Shown here in pieces: positions 16,946 to 25,928 of a stretch of 64,000 bases of DNA. Origin of the DNA: Flavobacterium turcicum (lineage in GTDB: Bacteria > Bacteroidota > Bacteroidia > Flavobacteriales > Flavobacteriaceae); the NCBI RefSeq assembly GCF_011365745.1, contig NZ_JAAOBY010000007.1, forward strand, positions 62,001-126,000. Reading direction: 5' to 3'. Every line of letters begins with the position of its first letter. Position 1 is the first letter of the stretch. The translations under genes and the position numbers were made by a program. The notes beneath the pieces were generated by a model. It did no database searches, had not been told where the DNA came from, and was given only the letters and a program-made list of their open reading frames with translations.

Positions 16946-19939
16946 TTAAAAGTTTAATGTCATTCCACCACTGATCACTTTTAGCGGAGGGAGGAATCCT
17001 GAGAACTTAAACTCGGGATCACCTGCTTTGTAAGATGTAAATGTGAGTAGGTTTTGACATTGAATAAAAAGTTTACATTTTACATTAGTGGTCGCTTGTA
17101 ACGGAATATCATAGGAAAGTGATATGTTTTTTAGTCTGATAAAAGAGCCGTCTGTAATTACAGCATCGCTTTCTATGTATCTATAATAAGCGCTTACCGC
17201 AGCACCATTTAGTCCCGTAGTGTGCAGTTGCGAACTGCTTTGATCCCCAATTTGCTGCCAAGCATCACCACTAGTGTTGCTTTGGTTTACTTGACCACCT
17301 CCCGGAACATTTGAAATGTAATCGTAATTGTCTCTTTTTACGAACTGAAATAAAAAATCCAATTGCCAATTTTTATAGTCCAATTGGTTTTGGATGCCTC
17401 CAAAATATTTAGGAGATAAGTCCTTGCTAATTTGCTTGTCGCCTGCTGTTATGCTTCCATCCCCATTTAAATCTACAAAATCGTATAATCCTGTTTGTGG
17501 ATTAACACCTTTGCTTTGGTATAATTTTACAATATCAATGGATTGTCCAATCACATACCGATTTGCAAAAGTGGAACCTGAAAGATTCGGAAAAGAAAGT
17601 AGTTTATTTTTTGCAACGGCCACATTGAAGTTTGTTGACCATTTAAAAGAGTTTGAATCAATATTTAGGGTTCGTACGGAAAATTCAAAACCTGAATTTT
17701 CAACGGTAGCATCAAGATTCGCATTCAATGACAAGAAACCTGTTGTAGCTGGCATAGGAATACCCACCAATTGATCGGACGAACGATTCTTATACAACGC
17801 TAGCGTACTAAAAATTCGGTCTTTAAAAAAACCAGTTTCTAAAGCTAATTCTAGTTTACGATTGGTTTCCCATCCAAAATCGGCATTATAAAGTCGTGTA
17901 GGTTGTAACCCAATTATGCCCTGATAATTAGCACCAGTTGTACCGTAGGTATCATAAAATTGATAATCTCCAATTTGATCATTGCCCGTAGTTCCATAAC
18001 TAAAACGGAGTTTTCCAAAACTCATTTTACTATTTTCTGGATTGAATTTTTCTTTGCTAAAAATCCATGCAGCACCAATAGCACCAAAATTAGCATATTG
18101 TTTGCCTGGTCCAAATCGGCTAGAGCCATCTCGACGACCTGTAAAGTTTAAAAAGTATTTTTCGTTGTAACTGTAATTAACGCGACCAAAAAAAGCTTGA
18201 TAACGGTATAAAAAGATATCGCTATTGGTTGTGTTTTTTGTAATTGCAGATGCTAAGTTATTAATCAGATTGTTGTTTGCAAAACCAATACCCGATTGGA
18301 ATAGGCGTTCTGTGCGTTGTTGCTGGCTTGTCATCCCCAGTAGTACATCAAATTTGTGGTTTCCAAAAGTTTTGAAACCTCTTATTTGTGGCTCAATAAT
18401 CCATGATTGTCTGCTGGTATGGTTTAAGTATAGTAAGGAATTGTCACTCCCAACTTCGTAAACGGGATTGTAAATCGTGGATGGTATCGTTCTGACTTCT
18501 TTGGTTTTTAAATCGGTAAAACCAAAGTTTGATTTTATTTCTAAACCTGGAATTAGTTCATATGACAACACACTGTTGGCCACCAAGTCATTGGTGTTCG
18601 CACGGTAGGTGCTATTTAGAGGTGCCAAAGGATTTTCGAAGGTATCATTTTCCCAATTCAGATTTCCATTTGAATCGTAGAGTGCGGGAGCGTTTGGTGC
18701 CAAATAACGCGCTGTTAATGTCAAATCTGTCGCTGCTTGTAGATTATCTTGCGCCGTGTAATTTCCCGAAAAAGAGATTTTGAATTTCTTATCTAAAGAA
18801 GTGTGGTTTATTGAGCTAAGAATACCGCCTTTAATATACCTAAAATCTCCCGGAAGGACTGTTCCCTCGGTTCTGTAGTTCCCACTAATCAAGAATTGTG
18901 TTGTTTCACTGCCACCAGAGATACTAGTTCTCAAATCATTAATTGTTGCTGAACCGCCTAATAATTCCTTTTGCCAATTAGTATATCGGGTTTGATCCCA
19001 AGCCCCATTTACATCATAATCAGTATCCGAGATTGGAATTCCATCATTGATAAATGCTTGTTTACGCATCGATAAATATTCCTCCGTATTCATAAGATCT
19101 ACAAATTTTGTCGCTGTACCAACGGCTGTTGAGGCCGTTACTGAAATGTTTGTTTTACCTGATTTTCCTTTTTTTCTAGTAATTAAGACCACACCATTTG
19201 CTCCCCTTGAGCCGTAAATTGCAGTCGCATCGGCATCTTTTAATACTTCGATGCTTTCAATGTCATTGGGGTTAATACTGTTGAGCGGGCTGGCTTGGCT
19301 TGGTAATGCTGTTGAAGTGTTTGTGCTACCTATGGACTCGTTTGAATAGGGAACTCCATCAATAATGTATAATGGTTCATTCCCATCAAGACGAATGCTG
19401 TTGCGACCTCTAATTTTAATTTGGAAACCACCACCAGGAGTTCCCCCATCTTGAATGATATTGACACCTGCCATTCTTCCTTGCATTGCGGCTAATACAT
19501 TTGTGACAGGTTGCTTGTCGATATCTTTTGCAGTCATTCTTGCAATGCTACCGGTTTGCTCTTTTTCTTTAATAGAATAATATCCGGCATTTATTACGAT
19601 TTCTTTTAAAGTCGTTGCATCTTCAGTCAATTTTACATTGATAGTTACTTGATTTGCAACTACAATTTGAATCGTTTTATAGCCTAGATAGGAAAAAACC
19701 AAAACATCATTCGCCGCTGCTAGTATAGTGTAATTGCCGTTTTCATCAGAAAATGCTGTTGTTGGCTTATTATTAACCTTTATGGTTACCCCAGGAACTG
19801 TGCTGGTATCATCGGTAATTTTACCTTTGATAGATCGTGTTTGCGCATTTAATCCTGTTATGAAGCACAGGAAAAGGATGCAGTACAGTTTGGACAGTTG
19901 TGTTGTTGTCCAAAACTTCAAAAATGATTTTTTTTTCAT
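16946..19939 (-). CDS. SusC/RagA-family TonB-linked outer membrane transporter
   Basis: This 997-residue protein has a signal peptide ending FITGLNAQ, then a carboxypeptidase-D-like domain (about 33-115, IKGKITDDTSTVPGVTI). A plug follows with the SusC signature IRGRNSIRLDGNEPLYIIDGVP near residue 180 and SIEVLKDADATAIYGSRGANGV near 235. The rest is the beta-barrel, ending in an aromatic residue (GGMTLNF) as expected for outer membrane insertion. It imports a ligand captured by the SusD partner; the S9 peptidase in the same operon suggests a peptide. The first gene of the operon, it is preceded by a hairpin in its leader. No anti-sigma or sigma gene is next to it, so control is not of the usual ECF type. 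Confidence 0.95.
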   Translation of the reverse strand: MKKKSFLKFWTTTQLSKLYCILFLCFITGLNAQTRSIKGKITDDTSTVPGVTIKVNNKPTTAFSDENGNYTILAAANDVLVFSYLGYKTIQIVVANQVTINVKLTEDATTLKEIVINAGYYSIKEKEQTGSIARMTAKDIDKQPVTNVLAAMQGRMAGVNIIQDGGTPGGGFQIKIRGRNSIRLDGNEPLYIIDGVPYSNESIGSTNTSTALPSQASPLNSINPNDIESIEVLKDADATAIYGSRGANGVVLITRKKGKSGKTNISVTASTAVGTATKFVDLMNTEEYLSMRKQAFINDGIPISDTDYDVNGAWDQTRYTNWQKELLGGSATINDLRTSISGGSETTQFLISGNYRTEGTVLPGDFRYIKGGILSSINHTSLDKKFKISFSGNYTAQDNLQAATDLTLTARYLAPNAPALYDSNGNLNWENDTFENPLAPLNSTYRANTNDLVANSVLSYELIPGLEIKSNFGFTDLKTKEVRTIPSTIYNPVYEVGSDNSLLYLNHTSRQSWIIEPQIRGFKTFGNHKFDVLLGMTSQQQRTERLFQSGIGFANNNLINNLASAITKNTTNSDIFLYRYQAFFGRVNYSYNEKYFLNFTGRRDGSSRFGPGKQYANFGAIGAAWIFSKEKFNPENSKMSFGKLRFSYGTTGNDQIGDYQFYDTYGTTGANYQGIIGLQPTRLYNADFGWETNRKLELALETGFFKDRIFSTLALYKNRSSDQLVGIPMPATTGFLSLNANLDATVENSGFEFSVRTLNIDSNSFKWSTNFNVAVAKNKLLSFPNLSGSTFANRYVIGQSIDIVKLYQSKGVNPQTGLYDFVDLNGDGSITAGDKQISKDLSPKYFGGIQNQLDYKNWQLDFLFQFVKRDNYDYISNVPGGGQVNQSNTSGDAWQQIGDQSSSQLHTTGLNGAAVSAYYRYIESDAVITDGSFIRLKNISLSYDIPLQATTNVKCKLFIQCQNLLTFTSYKAGDPEFKFSGFLPPLKVISGGMTLNF

Positions 19940-19981
19940 ACTTTTGAATTGGTTTAGTTAGACTTCGGTTTAGTTTGCTTT

Positions 19982-20026
19982 GGTCCTCTATTCGTCCGCC
20001 AAGAAGAGTTAGAGGGCCTTTTTTTT
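19982..20026. other. Stable hairpin upstream of susC
   Basis: GGTCCTCTA (19982-19990) can pair with TAGAGGGCC (20010-20018) over 9 bp, including one G-U pair, and eight T follow on the plus strand. No plus-strand gene is seen upstream to terminate. On the minus strand the hairpin lies in the leader of the SusC operon, about 40 bases before the start codon. Confidence 0.5.
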
Positions 20027-20168
20027 GTGATTAGCCTCGAAAGCGCTAAGGCATAGATTTTATTTTTTATTAAGTCATAGGCGTTATCTGTATTTTATTA
20101 GGTGTTGTCACATCTAAGCAAGCCGTGTGATGTGAAAATAAATAGTTATTTTTCTTAGTTATTGCTGT

Positions 20169-20261
20169 TTATATAAAAGCATTGGAACCATAAAGCCAAC
20201 AAATTATCAGTGTAATTAAAGCTAGAATTAAAGTAACTTTTATAGTTTTATAGTATTTCAT
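20169..20261 (-). CDS. Possible 30-residue hydrophobic peptide
   Basis: A short frame starting MKYYKTIKVTLILALI has a basic start and then a single strongly hydrophobic stretch followed by CWLYGSNAFI and a stop. It would be a one-pass membrane peptide, or simply a chance frame. It lies about 230 bases upstream of susC on the same strand, in a stretch of 870 bases without a larger gene. I recognise no family. Confidence 0.25.
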   Translation of the reverse strand: MKYYKTIKVTLILALITLIICWLYGSNAFI

Positions 20262-20384
20262 GTTTTTGTTGTTTGTTTCCTGTTTTTCAATTTATTATTT
20301 CGATTTGCGCTATTACTGTTACCACAAACCTTGAGAACACTCTTTTTTGGGTGCAAAGGCGTTTGAATTTAAGTTGTTTTTTTA

Positions 20385-20436
20385 GGAAAGTACACTGCCG
20401 TTGCCAGTTGCAGCCCAACGCAGGCAGTGCGTTTCC
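20385..20436. other. Imperfect 52-base hairpin
   Basis: Three nested stems stack: GGAAA with TTTCC (20385-20389, 20432-20436), CACTGCC with GGCAGTG (20393-20399, 20423-20429) and GTTG with CAAC (20400-20403, 20416-20419). No T run follows on either strand, so it is not a simple terminator. It lies just before the larger structured element at 20511. Confidence 0.5.
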
Positions 20437-20510
20437 AAACTAACTAATTCAATTAATTGATTGATTTACGATACTGTAAAAAAGAAGATTTGCTAAGAAT
20501 AAAAGGGAGT

Positions 20511-20639
20511 AACTTTTGCGCATAAAAAATGGCATGGAACTCAGCTTACTGCCCTTGAGGTACTGGTATACCGTGCAACAATAAGTGAGCCCACGCCATG
20601 GGACGTGAGCATCTTACTTATCATCTAGTTGCAAAAATT
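20511..20639. ncRNA. Putative structured RNA, about 130 bases (6S-like shape)
   Basis: Long-range pairing closes the whole element: AACTTTTGC (20511-20519) pairs with GCAAAAATT (20631-20639), with one mismatch. ATGGCATGG (20529-20537) pairs with CCACGCCAT (20591-20599). CTCAGCTTA (20540-20548) pairs with TAAGTGAG (20582-20589) with one bulged base. A side hairpin GTGAG/CTTAC lies in the 3' half. A rod with a large internal bulge and a small hairpin on the 3' side recalls 6S RNA, and a 6S-Flavo class is known in this group, but I cannot confirm the match or the strand. A leader element of the susC operon on the minus strand is the alternative. Confidence 0.4.
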
Positions 20640-20814
20640 ACCAGTTTTCAAGAGCTAGATTCTAAGCGAATGCTTCAATATTTTATTTGAAGGATCGCAA
20701 AAATACAATTCATTTCTGAATAGGAAACAAATATAGAAATATTTTTTAAATACTGGCATATATCCCAACAATATTTTTATTAATAAAATGGAAATTGCTT
20801 GAAAACATATTAAA

Positions 20815-21066
20815 ATGGAATTTAATGCAGATTTACAAAAATATATAGGAAGAAGAATTTCTGAAATAAGATTAAAGAATAACCAAACTCAACAGGACAT
20901 TGAATTTTTGACTGGTATTGATTCTGCAGAGGTAAGTAAGTATGAAAGTGGTAAACGAAATTTAACGCTAAAAACTTTAATGAAGTTTGCTAGAGCTTTA
21001 CAAGTTCATCCTAAAGAATTGTTTGATTTTGAATTTGATATTAAAAAATACCGAGTTGATGAGTAA
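20815..21066 (+). CDS. XRE-family HTH regulator
   Basis: This 83-residue protein is almost only a Cro/C1-type HTH: IGRRISEIRLKNNQTQQDIEFLTGI, then the recognition part AEVSKYESGKRNLTLKTL and a final helix. The tail ELFDFEFDIKKY is common in small Bacteroidetes XRE regulators. It stands alone between the structured region and the mercury-type block, with its own terminator. The target is unknown. Confidence 0.85.
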   Translation: MEFNADLQKYIGRRISEIRLKNNQTQQDIEFLTGIDSAEVSKYESGKRNLTLKTLMKFARALQVHPKELFDFEFDIKKYRVDE

Positions 21067-21070
21067 ACAA

Positions 21071-21121
21071 AAAATAAGAATTTGAAAGATGCCTAAGCAT
21101 CTTTCAAATTCTTATTTTTTA
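21071..21121 (+). terminator. Perfect 22-bp stem terminator after the XRE gene
   Basis: The arms 21071-21092 and 21097-21118 are exactly complementary around the loop CTAA, and the right arm runs into a T tract. The A-rich left side would also allow it to work on the minus strand. Confidence 0.93.
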
Positions 21122-21198
21122 ATGAGGAAAACCGTAAAAAATAGTAGAAGTGGTTTTGTATATTTCATTAATAGTAATATTATCTCTAAATTAGCAAA

Positions 21199-21522
21199 GT
21201 GAAAATATGGGTGACAATACTATCGTTTATTGTGCTGTTTCTTTCAGCAGTACCATGCTCTGCATACGCTAAACATTCAGAATGTAGTATGGAGAAAAGC
21301 TGTGAGAATGATTCTCATGAATGCGGTAATGATTGTAACGGAAAGTGTTCTCCATTTTACACATGTGGGACTTGTGTTGGATTTACAATAAATTGCAGTA
21401 CTTTTTACTTTGTTCAAAAACCTGATTTTAATTCAGATATCGCCATCGCGATAATATCATACGATAAGTTTGTTAATTCTTCCTACATCTGCAAAATCTG
21501 GCAACCTCCTAAAATTTCTTAA
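21199..21522 (+). CDS. Small secreted Cys-rich protein (DUF6660-like) of the mercury-type block
   Basis: The best start is GTG at 21199, giving 107 residues with a signal peptide (VTILSFIVLFLSAVPCSAYA). The mature part is rich in Cys and His (HSECSMEKSCENDSHECGNDC, then CGTC) and ends IWQPPKIS. Three other small proteins in this window share this layout and ending (27684, 46469 and 47542). Proteins of this kind sit at the head of metal-resistance operons in Bacteroidetes and may bind the metal in the periplasm. It is 77 bases upstream of a TonB-dependent receptor. Confidence 0.7.
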   Translation: MKIWVTILSFIVLFLSAVPCSAYAKHSECSMEKSCENDSHECGNDCNGKCSPFYTCGTCVGFTINCSTFYFVQKPDFNSDIAIAIISYDKFVNSSYICKIWQPPKIS

Positions 21523-21599
21523 TATATTACTTGTTTTAAGTTGCTTGATGCTAAAATCGATGCAACATTATTTTATATATTAATATTAAGAAATTATAA

Positions 21600-23768
21600 A
21601 TGTTTAAATATTTTTTATTGATTGTGGCAATAGCGACTATTGGCACTGCACAAGGGCAGAATAAATTTAAAACCGTTGTTAAAGATTCTGAAACCAATGA
21701 ACCGATTGCAGGTGTAACTGCCAAAATTGAAGTTTTGAATCTAGTATCTGTATCCGATCCTAATGGGTTTATTACTTTTGAAAACGTTCCTGATGGAGCA
21801 CATACCATATCATTTTTCATTGATGGTTATAAGGAGCACACACAATCATTTCAAATGCCGTTTATAGGCGAACTTCTTGAAATATCATTAGAAAGCGAAG
21901 CGGAAGAGATGGATGAGATTATAGTGACTTCAACCAGAGGCACGCGAACTATTAGTAACATTCCTACCAGAGTGGAATTCATTGCTGGAGAAGAATTGGA
22001 AGAAAAAGCCAATATGAAACCTGGAGATATACGAATGATGCTTAATGAAAGTACAGGTATACAAACACAGCAAACCTCTGCAACTTCAGGAAATTCATCG
22101 ATTAGAATCCAAGGACTAGACGGAAGGTATACTCAAATATTAAAAGACGGTTTTCCTGTTTATTCTGGCGCTTCAAGTGGATTGGGTTTATTACAAACCC
22201 CACCGTTAGATTTGAAACAGGTTGAGATAATTAAAGGTTCTGCTTCTACTCTATATGGTGGTGGAGCAATCGCAGGTTTGGTAAATCTTATATCAAAAAC
22301 ACCTACAAAAGAAAGAGAATTGCGTTTTTTACTTAACGGTACGTCGGCACTTGGGTTGGACATTAATGGTTTTTATTCTCAGCGATTTAATAAAATAGGA
22401 TTGACCGTTTTTGCATCGCATGATAGAAATGCACCTTATGACCCTGCGGACATTGGCCTAACGGCTATTCCAAAGTTTGAGCGTTTTAATTTTAATCCAA
22501 AAATATTTGTTTATTTTAATGAAAACACAAAACTTGATTTTGGTGTAAATGCTGTTTTTGAAGACCGTATTGGAGGCGATATCGATTATATAAATGATGA
22601 AAGCGGTCATCCTGATAGTTATTTTGAAAAGAACAAAACCAGAAGATTAAGTACTCAATTTGTAATTACACATAAGTTTAATGAAAAAGAATTATTGACG
22701 GTACGTAATAGCTTTAATAATTTTAGTCGTGCAATAAACATCCCTGATTACACCTTCGATGGTTTGCAAAACAGTACCTTTTCTGAAATTACATATTCTT
22801 ATAATGGCAATGTATCTGAGTGGGTTACAGGAGCTAATTTATATACAGATAATTTTTCTGAAAAGGAAATAACATCTTTTCCTTTAAGAAATTACAGTCA
22901 GATAACGTACGGAGCTTTTGTTCAAAATACTGTAAAAGCCAAAGAATGGCTTGATATTGAAACTGGTTTACGAGGCGATTATTTTATTGATTATGGATTT
23001 TCGCTTTTGCCAAGAATTTCAGCATTATTTAAAATCAGTAATAAACTTACGTCAAGACTTGGTGGAGGATTAGGTTATAAAACACCAACCATCTTTACGG
23101 AGGAAAGTGAGCGTATACAATACCGAAATGTTCTTCCCATCAATAGTGATTTTAATACTCTTGAAAAAAGTTATGGTGTTAATTTTGACGTTAATTACAA
23201 AACAAATATTTCCGAAGAGATATTACTTTCTTTTAACCAGTTATTCTTTTATACAAATGTAAATAACCCTCTAATTCTAACTCCTGTGCCAAATGAAATC
23301 TATCAGTTTGTAAATGTTGATGGCTATTTAGACACCAAAGGAACTGAAACAAATATCAAATTAGGATATAAAGATTTCAAACTATTTCTGGGTTATACCT
23401 ACACAGATGCTTCAATAGACAATAATGGTATAAAATCTCAAAATCCTTTAACAGCAAAACATAGACTTAATAATGTTTTGATGTATGAAGTGGAAGATAA
23501 ATGGAAAGCAGGTTTGGAGGCGTATTATTATAGCCCGCAAAAATTAAATGATGGTTCTACGGGAAGAGATTACTGGATTTTCGGTTTTATGATTGAGAAA
23601 TTATGGGAAAACTTTTCTATCTATGCGAACTTTGAGAATTTTACAGATACCAGACAAACGAAATTTGGAAGTATCTACAGTGGTCCAATTACAGACCCAG
23701 TATTTAAAGATATCTATGCTCCTCTAGATGGATTTGTAGTAAATGCAGGAATTAAAATAAAACTATAA
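21600..23768 (+). CDS. TonB-dependent receptor of the mercury-type block
   Basis: This 722-residue outer membrane receptor has a signal peptide (LLIVAIATIGTAQGQ), a carboxypeptidase-like domain (about 24-95, VVKDSETNEPIAGVT) and a plug (DEIIVTSTRGTRTISNIPTRVEFI, then EIIKGSASTLYGGGAIAGLVNLI). The remainder is a barrel ending in IKIKL. It is of the BtuB/FepA/CirA type, not SusC, since no SusD partner is present. It lies between a small Cys-rich secreted protein and a MerC-like protein, so a metal or metal-complex ligand is likely; the exact ligand is not visible. Confidence 0.88.
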   Translation: MFKYFLLIVAIATIGTAQGQNKFKTVVKDSETNEPIAGVTAKIEVLNLVSVSDPNGFITFENVPDGAHTISFFIDGYKEHTQSFQMPFIGELLEISLESEAEEMDEIIVTSTRGTRTISNIPTRVEFIAGEELEEKANMKPGDIRMMLNESTGIQTQQTSATSGNSSIRIQGLDGRYTQILKDGFPVYSGASSGLGLLQTPPLDLKQVEIIKGSASTLYGGGAIAGLVNLISKTPTKERELRFLLNGTSALGLDINGFYSQRFNKIGLTVFASHDRNAPYDPADIGLTAIPKFERFNFNPKIFVYFNENTKLDFGVNAVFEDRIGGDIDYINDESGHPDSYFEKNKTRRLSTQFVITHKFNEKELLTVRNSFNNFSRAINIPDYTFDGLQNSTFSEITYSYNGNVSEWVTGANLYTDNFSEKEITSFPLRNYSQITYGAFVQNTVKAKEWLDIETGLRGDYFIDYGFSLLPRISALFKISNKLTSRLGGGLGYKTPTIFTEESERIQYRNVLPINSDFNTLEKSYGVNFDVNYKTNISEEILLSFNQLFFYTNVNNPLILTPVPNEIYQFVNVDGYLDTKGTETNIKLGYKDFKLFLGYTYTDASIDNNGIKSQNPLTAKHRLNNVLMYEVEDKWKAGLEAYYYSPQKLNDGSTGRDYWIFGFMIEKLWENFSIYANFENFTDTRQTKFGSIYSGPITDPVFKDIYAPLDGFVVNAGIKIKL

Positions 23769-23800
23769 ATATCGCCCAAAATAATACTAAAAAACAACTA

Positions 23801-24409
23801 ATGAAAATAAAAAATAATATCGACAAACTCGGATTAAGCGGCATTATTATAACTGCTTTTTTATCACCTTGTTGTTTTCCTCTTTTTGCTTTTGGAGCAT
23901 CAGCTTTAGGCTTGGGTAATTTTGAATTATTTGGTGGTTGGACATTGTGGGTTTTTCAAGCAATGGTTTTAATTTCGATTGGAGGGCTTTATATTTCTTA
24001 TCGAAAGCATCTTTGCCTTTATCCTTTAATGATAGCAATTCCGAGTGGTGTAATAATATTTTATGCTTATCTTTTCAGTAAACTTCAAAACTCAACTTAC
24101 TTGATTTACGCAGGAATGTTTGGGTTTTTTATAGCAACTGCTGTAAATTATTATCGCAACAAACTGCATGGAAATTGTAAGGCATGTGCAATATATGAAG
24201 GAAAAAAAGTAGAATTAGAATCAACTATTACATGCCCAAATTGTGGTCATAAAAAAACAGAAATGATGCCTACAAATGCTTGTGAATTTTTTTTTGAATG
24301 TGAAAATTGTAAAACAAGATTGCGTCCACTCGAAGGAGATTGTTGCGTGTATTGCAGTTACGGAACTGTGAAATGTCCCCCAATTCAAGCTGGTTCTGGT
24401 TGTTGTTAA
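23801..24409 (+). CDS. MerC-like membrane protein fused to a GDCCVxC domain
   Basis: This 202-residue protein starts with a MerC-type membrane part: the cysteine pair in FLSPCCFPLFAFGASALGL near residue 24 and further hydrophobic segments near 45-65, 72-92 and 95-115. After that come the cysteine-rich cytoplasmic segments CKACAIYE, CPNCGHKKTEMMP and CENCKTRLRP, and the GDCCVYCSYG signature before CPPIQAGSGCC. MerC imports Hg(II) through the inner membrane for reduction by MerA, and GDCCVxC proteins occur with mercury genes. No merA or merR is in the window, so mercury is the best but not the only candidate. Confidence 0.8.
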   Translation: MKIKNNIDKLGLSGIIITAFLSPCCFPLFAFGASALGLGNFELFGGWTLWVFQAMVLISIGGLYISYRKHLCLYPLMIAIPSGVIIFYAYLFSKLQNSTYLIYAGMFGFFIATAVNYYRNKLHGNCKACAIYEGKKVELESTITCPNCGHKKTEMMPTNACEFFFECENCKTRLRPLEGDCCVYCSYGTVKCPPIQAGSGCC

Positions 24410-24634
24410 TTAGTCCTACCGATAACAGCTATCGTTACGAGCGGACAAGAACAATGAAATCTGTGTTGAACGGAACTAGAGGTAGTTTTAAAAAGAGAAA
24501 TTTCTTAGCCAAAGCTATATCCCATTTGTTTCAACACCTTTCGATTTTTGTGTAGATGGATTTTTTTGATTGTTATTTCAGACAAATAAGCCAATTTTGT
24601 CTGAAGTAACAAATATTTAGTATGATTCTCATAA

Positions 24635-24674
24635 AAATACCCCCCAAATAGTGTCTAACTTTTGAGGGGTATTT
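24635..24674. terminator. Terminator between the MerC-like gene and the convergent porin gene
   Basis: AAATACCCC (left) pairs with GGGGTATTT (right), extended by an AAA/TTT match next to the loop. It lies between two converging genes and is A/T-rich on both flanks, so it can serve both. Confidence 0.8.
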
Positions 24675-24704
24675 CATATTTGGAGCGTTTTTTTTTATGA
24701 TATT

Positions 24705-25928
24705 TTAAAAATAAGTCGAAATCCCAATGTTAAACCCAGCAGTAGTTGCAGGAGGGTTTCCTAAAATATCGGTTTGTTTCTGAAAGCGATAATTTAGTCT
24801 AAAAACAGTCTGTGAGGTAGGACGGAAACTTAACGCAGGCATGATGCTCCAAATATCTTCTCCAATATTTCCACCGGTCTCTTTAAAAGTCCCTACGTTC
24901 CAGTCTACATATTCTACTCGACAAGCGATGTTTAATACCGCGTTTTCCCATCCTAAAATGTTTTTTTTAAGAATTGGTTGAACTACATCCATAAAGCCAC
25001 CAAACTGTTTGTTTCCAAATTGCTGTCCGTATGTTTTCGGAACATCTACTTTAATCCATGCCCATTCACCTGTTATAAATGTTTTTACTTTTGGCAAAGT
25101 AGTGTTAAAGTCTATTGCAAAAACATCAACACGTCTTTTTTCGTCTATTATTACCCCATCATCTTGATACTTATTGAAGACCCCTCCCATATAGGATAGT
25201 CCTAACTCCCCAATTTTACTGTTTCGAATAGCAATTTTACCAGTAAATAACGGTGTACCACTATTTATTTCTTCAAAACGTTCCGGATTGTTTTTGGCAG
25301 CTGGTAGAAAAGTTTTGTTCTCTGTATTTTCAATTATCGAATTATCGAAACTTCCTGAAAAATAAGCTTCATATCCAATCATCCAATTGTTCGAATATTT
25401 TTTTCCAAAAAGCCCAGCCCCAGCATTGCTAAAAGTGCTCGGTAACATTTGTGTTGCTGAAATGGGTCTATCGGTAAATTCCCATTTTGGACCATCATGA
25501 TTCTGATTGAAAGCCCCAATAGGATTCATGATTATTCCTCCTCTAAAATTAACCAAGGGATTAAATTCAACATCGACAGAGGCGAATTCTATAGCGATTT
25601 CCTTTCCACCTTCTTCAAATTCGATCTCGCTTAAAAATTTCACACGTTTGCTGATTGCCGATGACATAAAAATGGTTAATCGTCTGGCTTGAAATTGATG
25701 TCCTTCGGAAACGCCATCGGTGGAAAGGCGTTGCCAATTAGCTTCCAGATAACCTCCAACGGCTATGGGTGTTTTTCCAATATTTAAAAAAGGACGATTA
25801 TAAACAGCATCCATATTTAAAGCTTGTTTTGTACTGTCTTTAGACGTCCTTTTTAGTAAAACAGGGTCGATTTGTGAATAGAAATTTATAGAAAATAAAA
25901 ATGTTATGAATAGGAGTTTTAGTCTCAT
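24705..25928 (-). CDS. Phosphate-selective-porin-like outer membrane protein
   Basis: This 407-residue protein has a signal peptide (LLFITFLFSINFYSQ) and a beta-barrel pattern: alternating strands, GYLEANWQRL at the start, RRLTIFMSSAISKRVKFLSEIEFEEGG, and a final strand ending FNIGISTYF with an aromatic terminus. This fits the OprO/OprP-like porins of Bacteroidetes. Its ATG overlaps the stop codon of the Rieske gene by 4 bases (ATGA), so the two are translationally coupled. With the di-heme cytochrome gene it forms a three-gene operon; the solute is not known. Confidence 0.78.
   Translation of the reverse strand: MRLKLLFITFLFSINFYSQIDPVLLKRTSKDSTKQALNMDAVYNRPFLNIGKTPIAVGGYLEANWQRLSTDGVSEGHQFQARRLTIFMSSAISKRVKFLSEIEFEEGGKEIAIEFASVDVEFNPLVNFRGGIIMNPIGAFNQNHDGPKWEFTDRPISATQMLPSTFSNAGAGLFGKKYSNNWMIGYEAYFSGSFDNSIIENTENKTFLPAAKNNPERFEEINSGTPLFTGKIAIRNSKIGELGLSYMGGVFNKYQDDGVIIDEKRRVDVFAIDFNTTLPKVKTFITGEWAWIKVDVPKTYGQQFGNKQFGGFMDVVQPILKKNILGWENAVLNIACRVEYVDWNVGTFKETGGNIGEDIWSIMPALSFRPTSQTVFRLNYRFQKQTDILGNPPATTAGFNIGISTYF

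Noticed and set aside
19982-20026. Hairpin with T8 as a plus-strand terminator
   Set aside because: No plus-strand gene is seen upstream; it lies in the minus-strand leader of susC, so it is reported only as a hairpin.
20330-20360. A box similar to the AraC boxes (TTTTTTGGG) upstream of susC
   Set aside because: Only the T/G core matches and there is no second copy 21 bases away, so control of susC by the same regulator is not supported.
20385-20400. AGGAAAGT like the start of RNase P RNA
   Set aside because: The other conserved RNase P blocks do not follow within the expected distance, so the match is too short.
24410-24634. Open frame downstream of the MerC-like gene, running over 24340-24555
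   Set aside because: It overlaps the MerC-like gene in another frame and has no recognisable domain; I see nothing else in this gap except the terminator.
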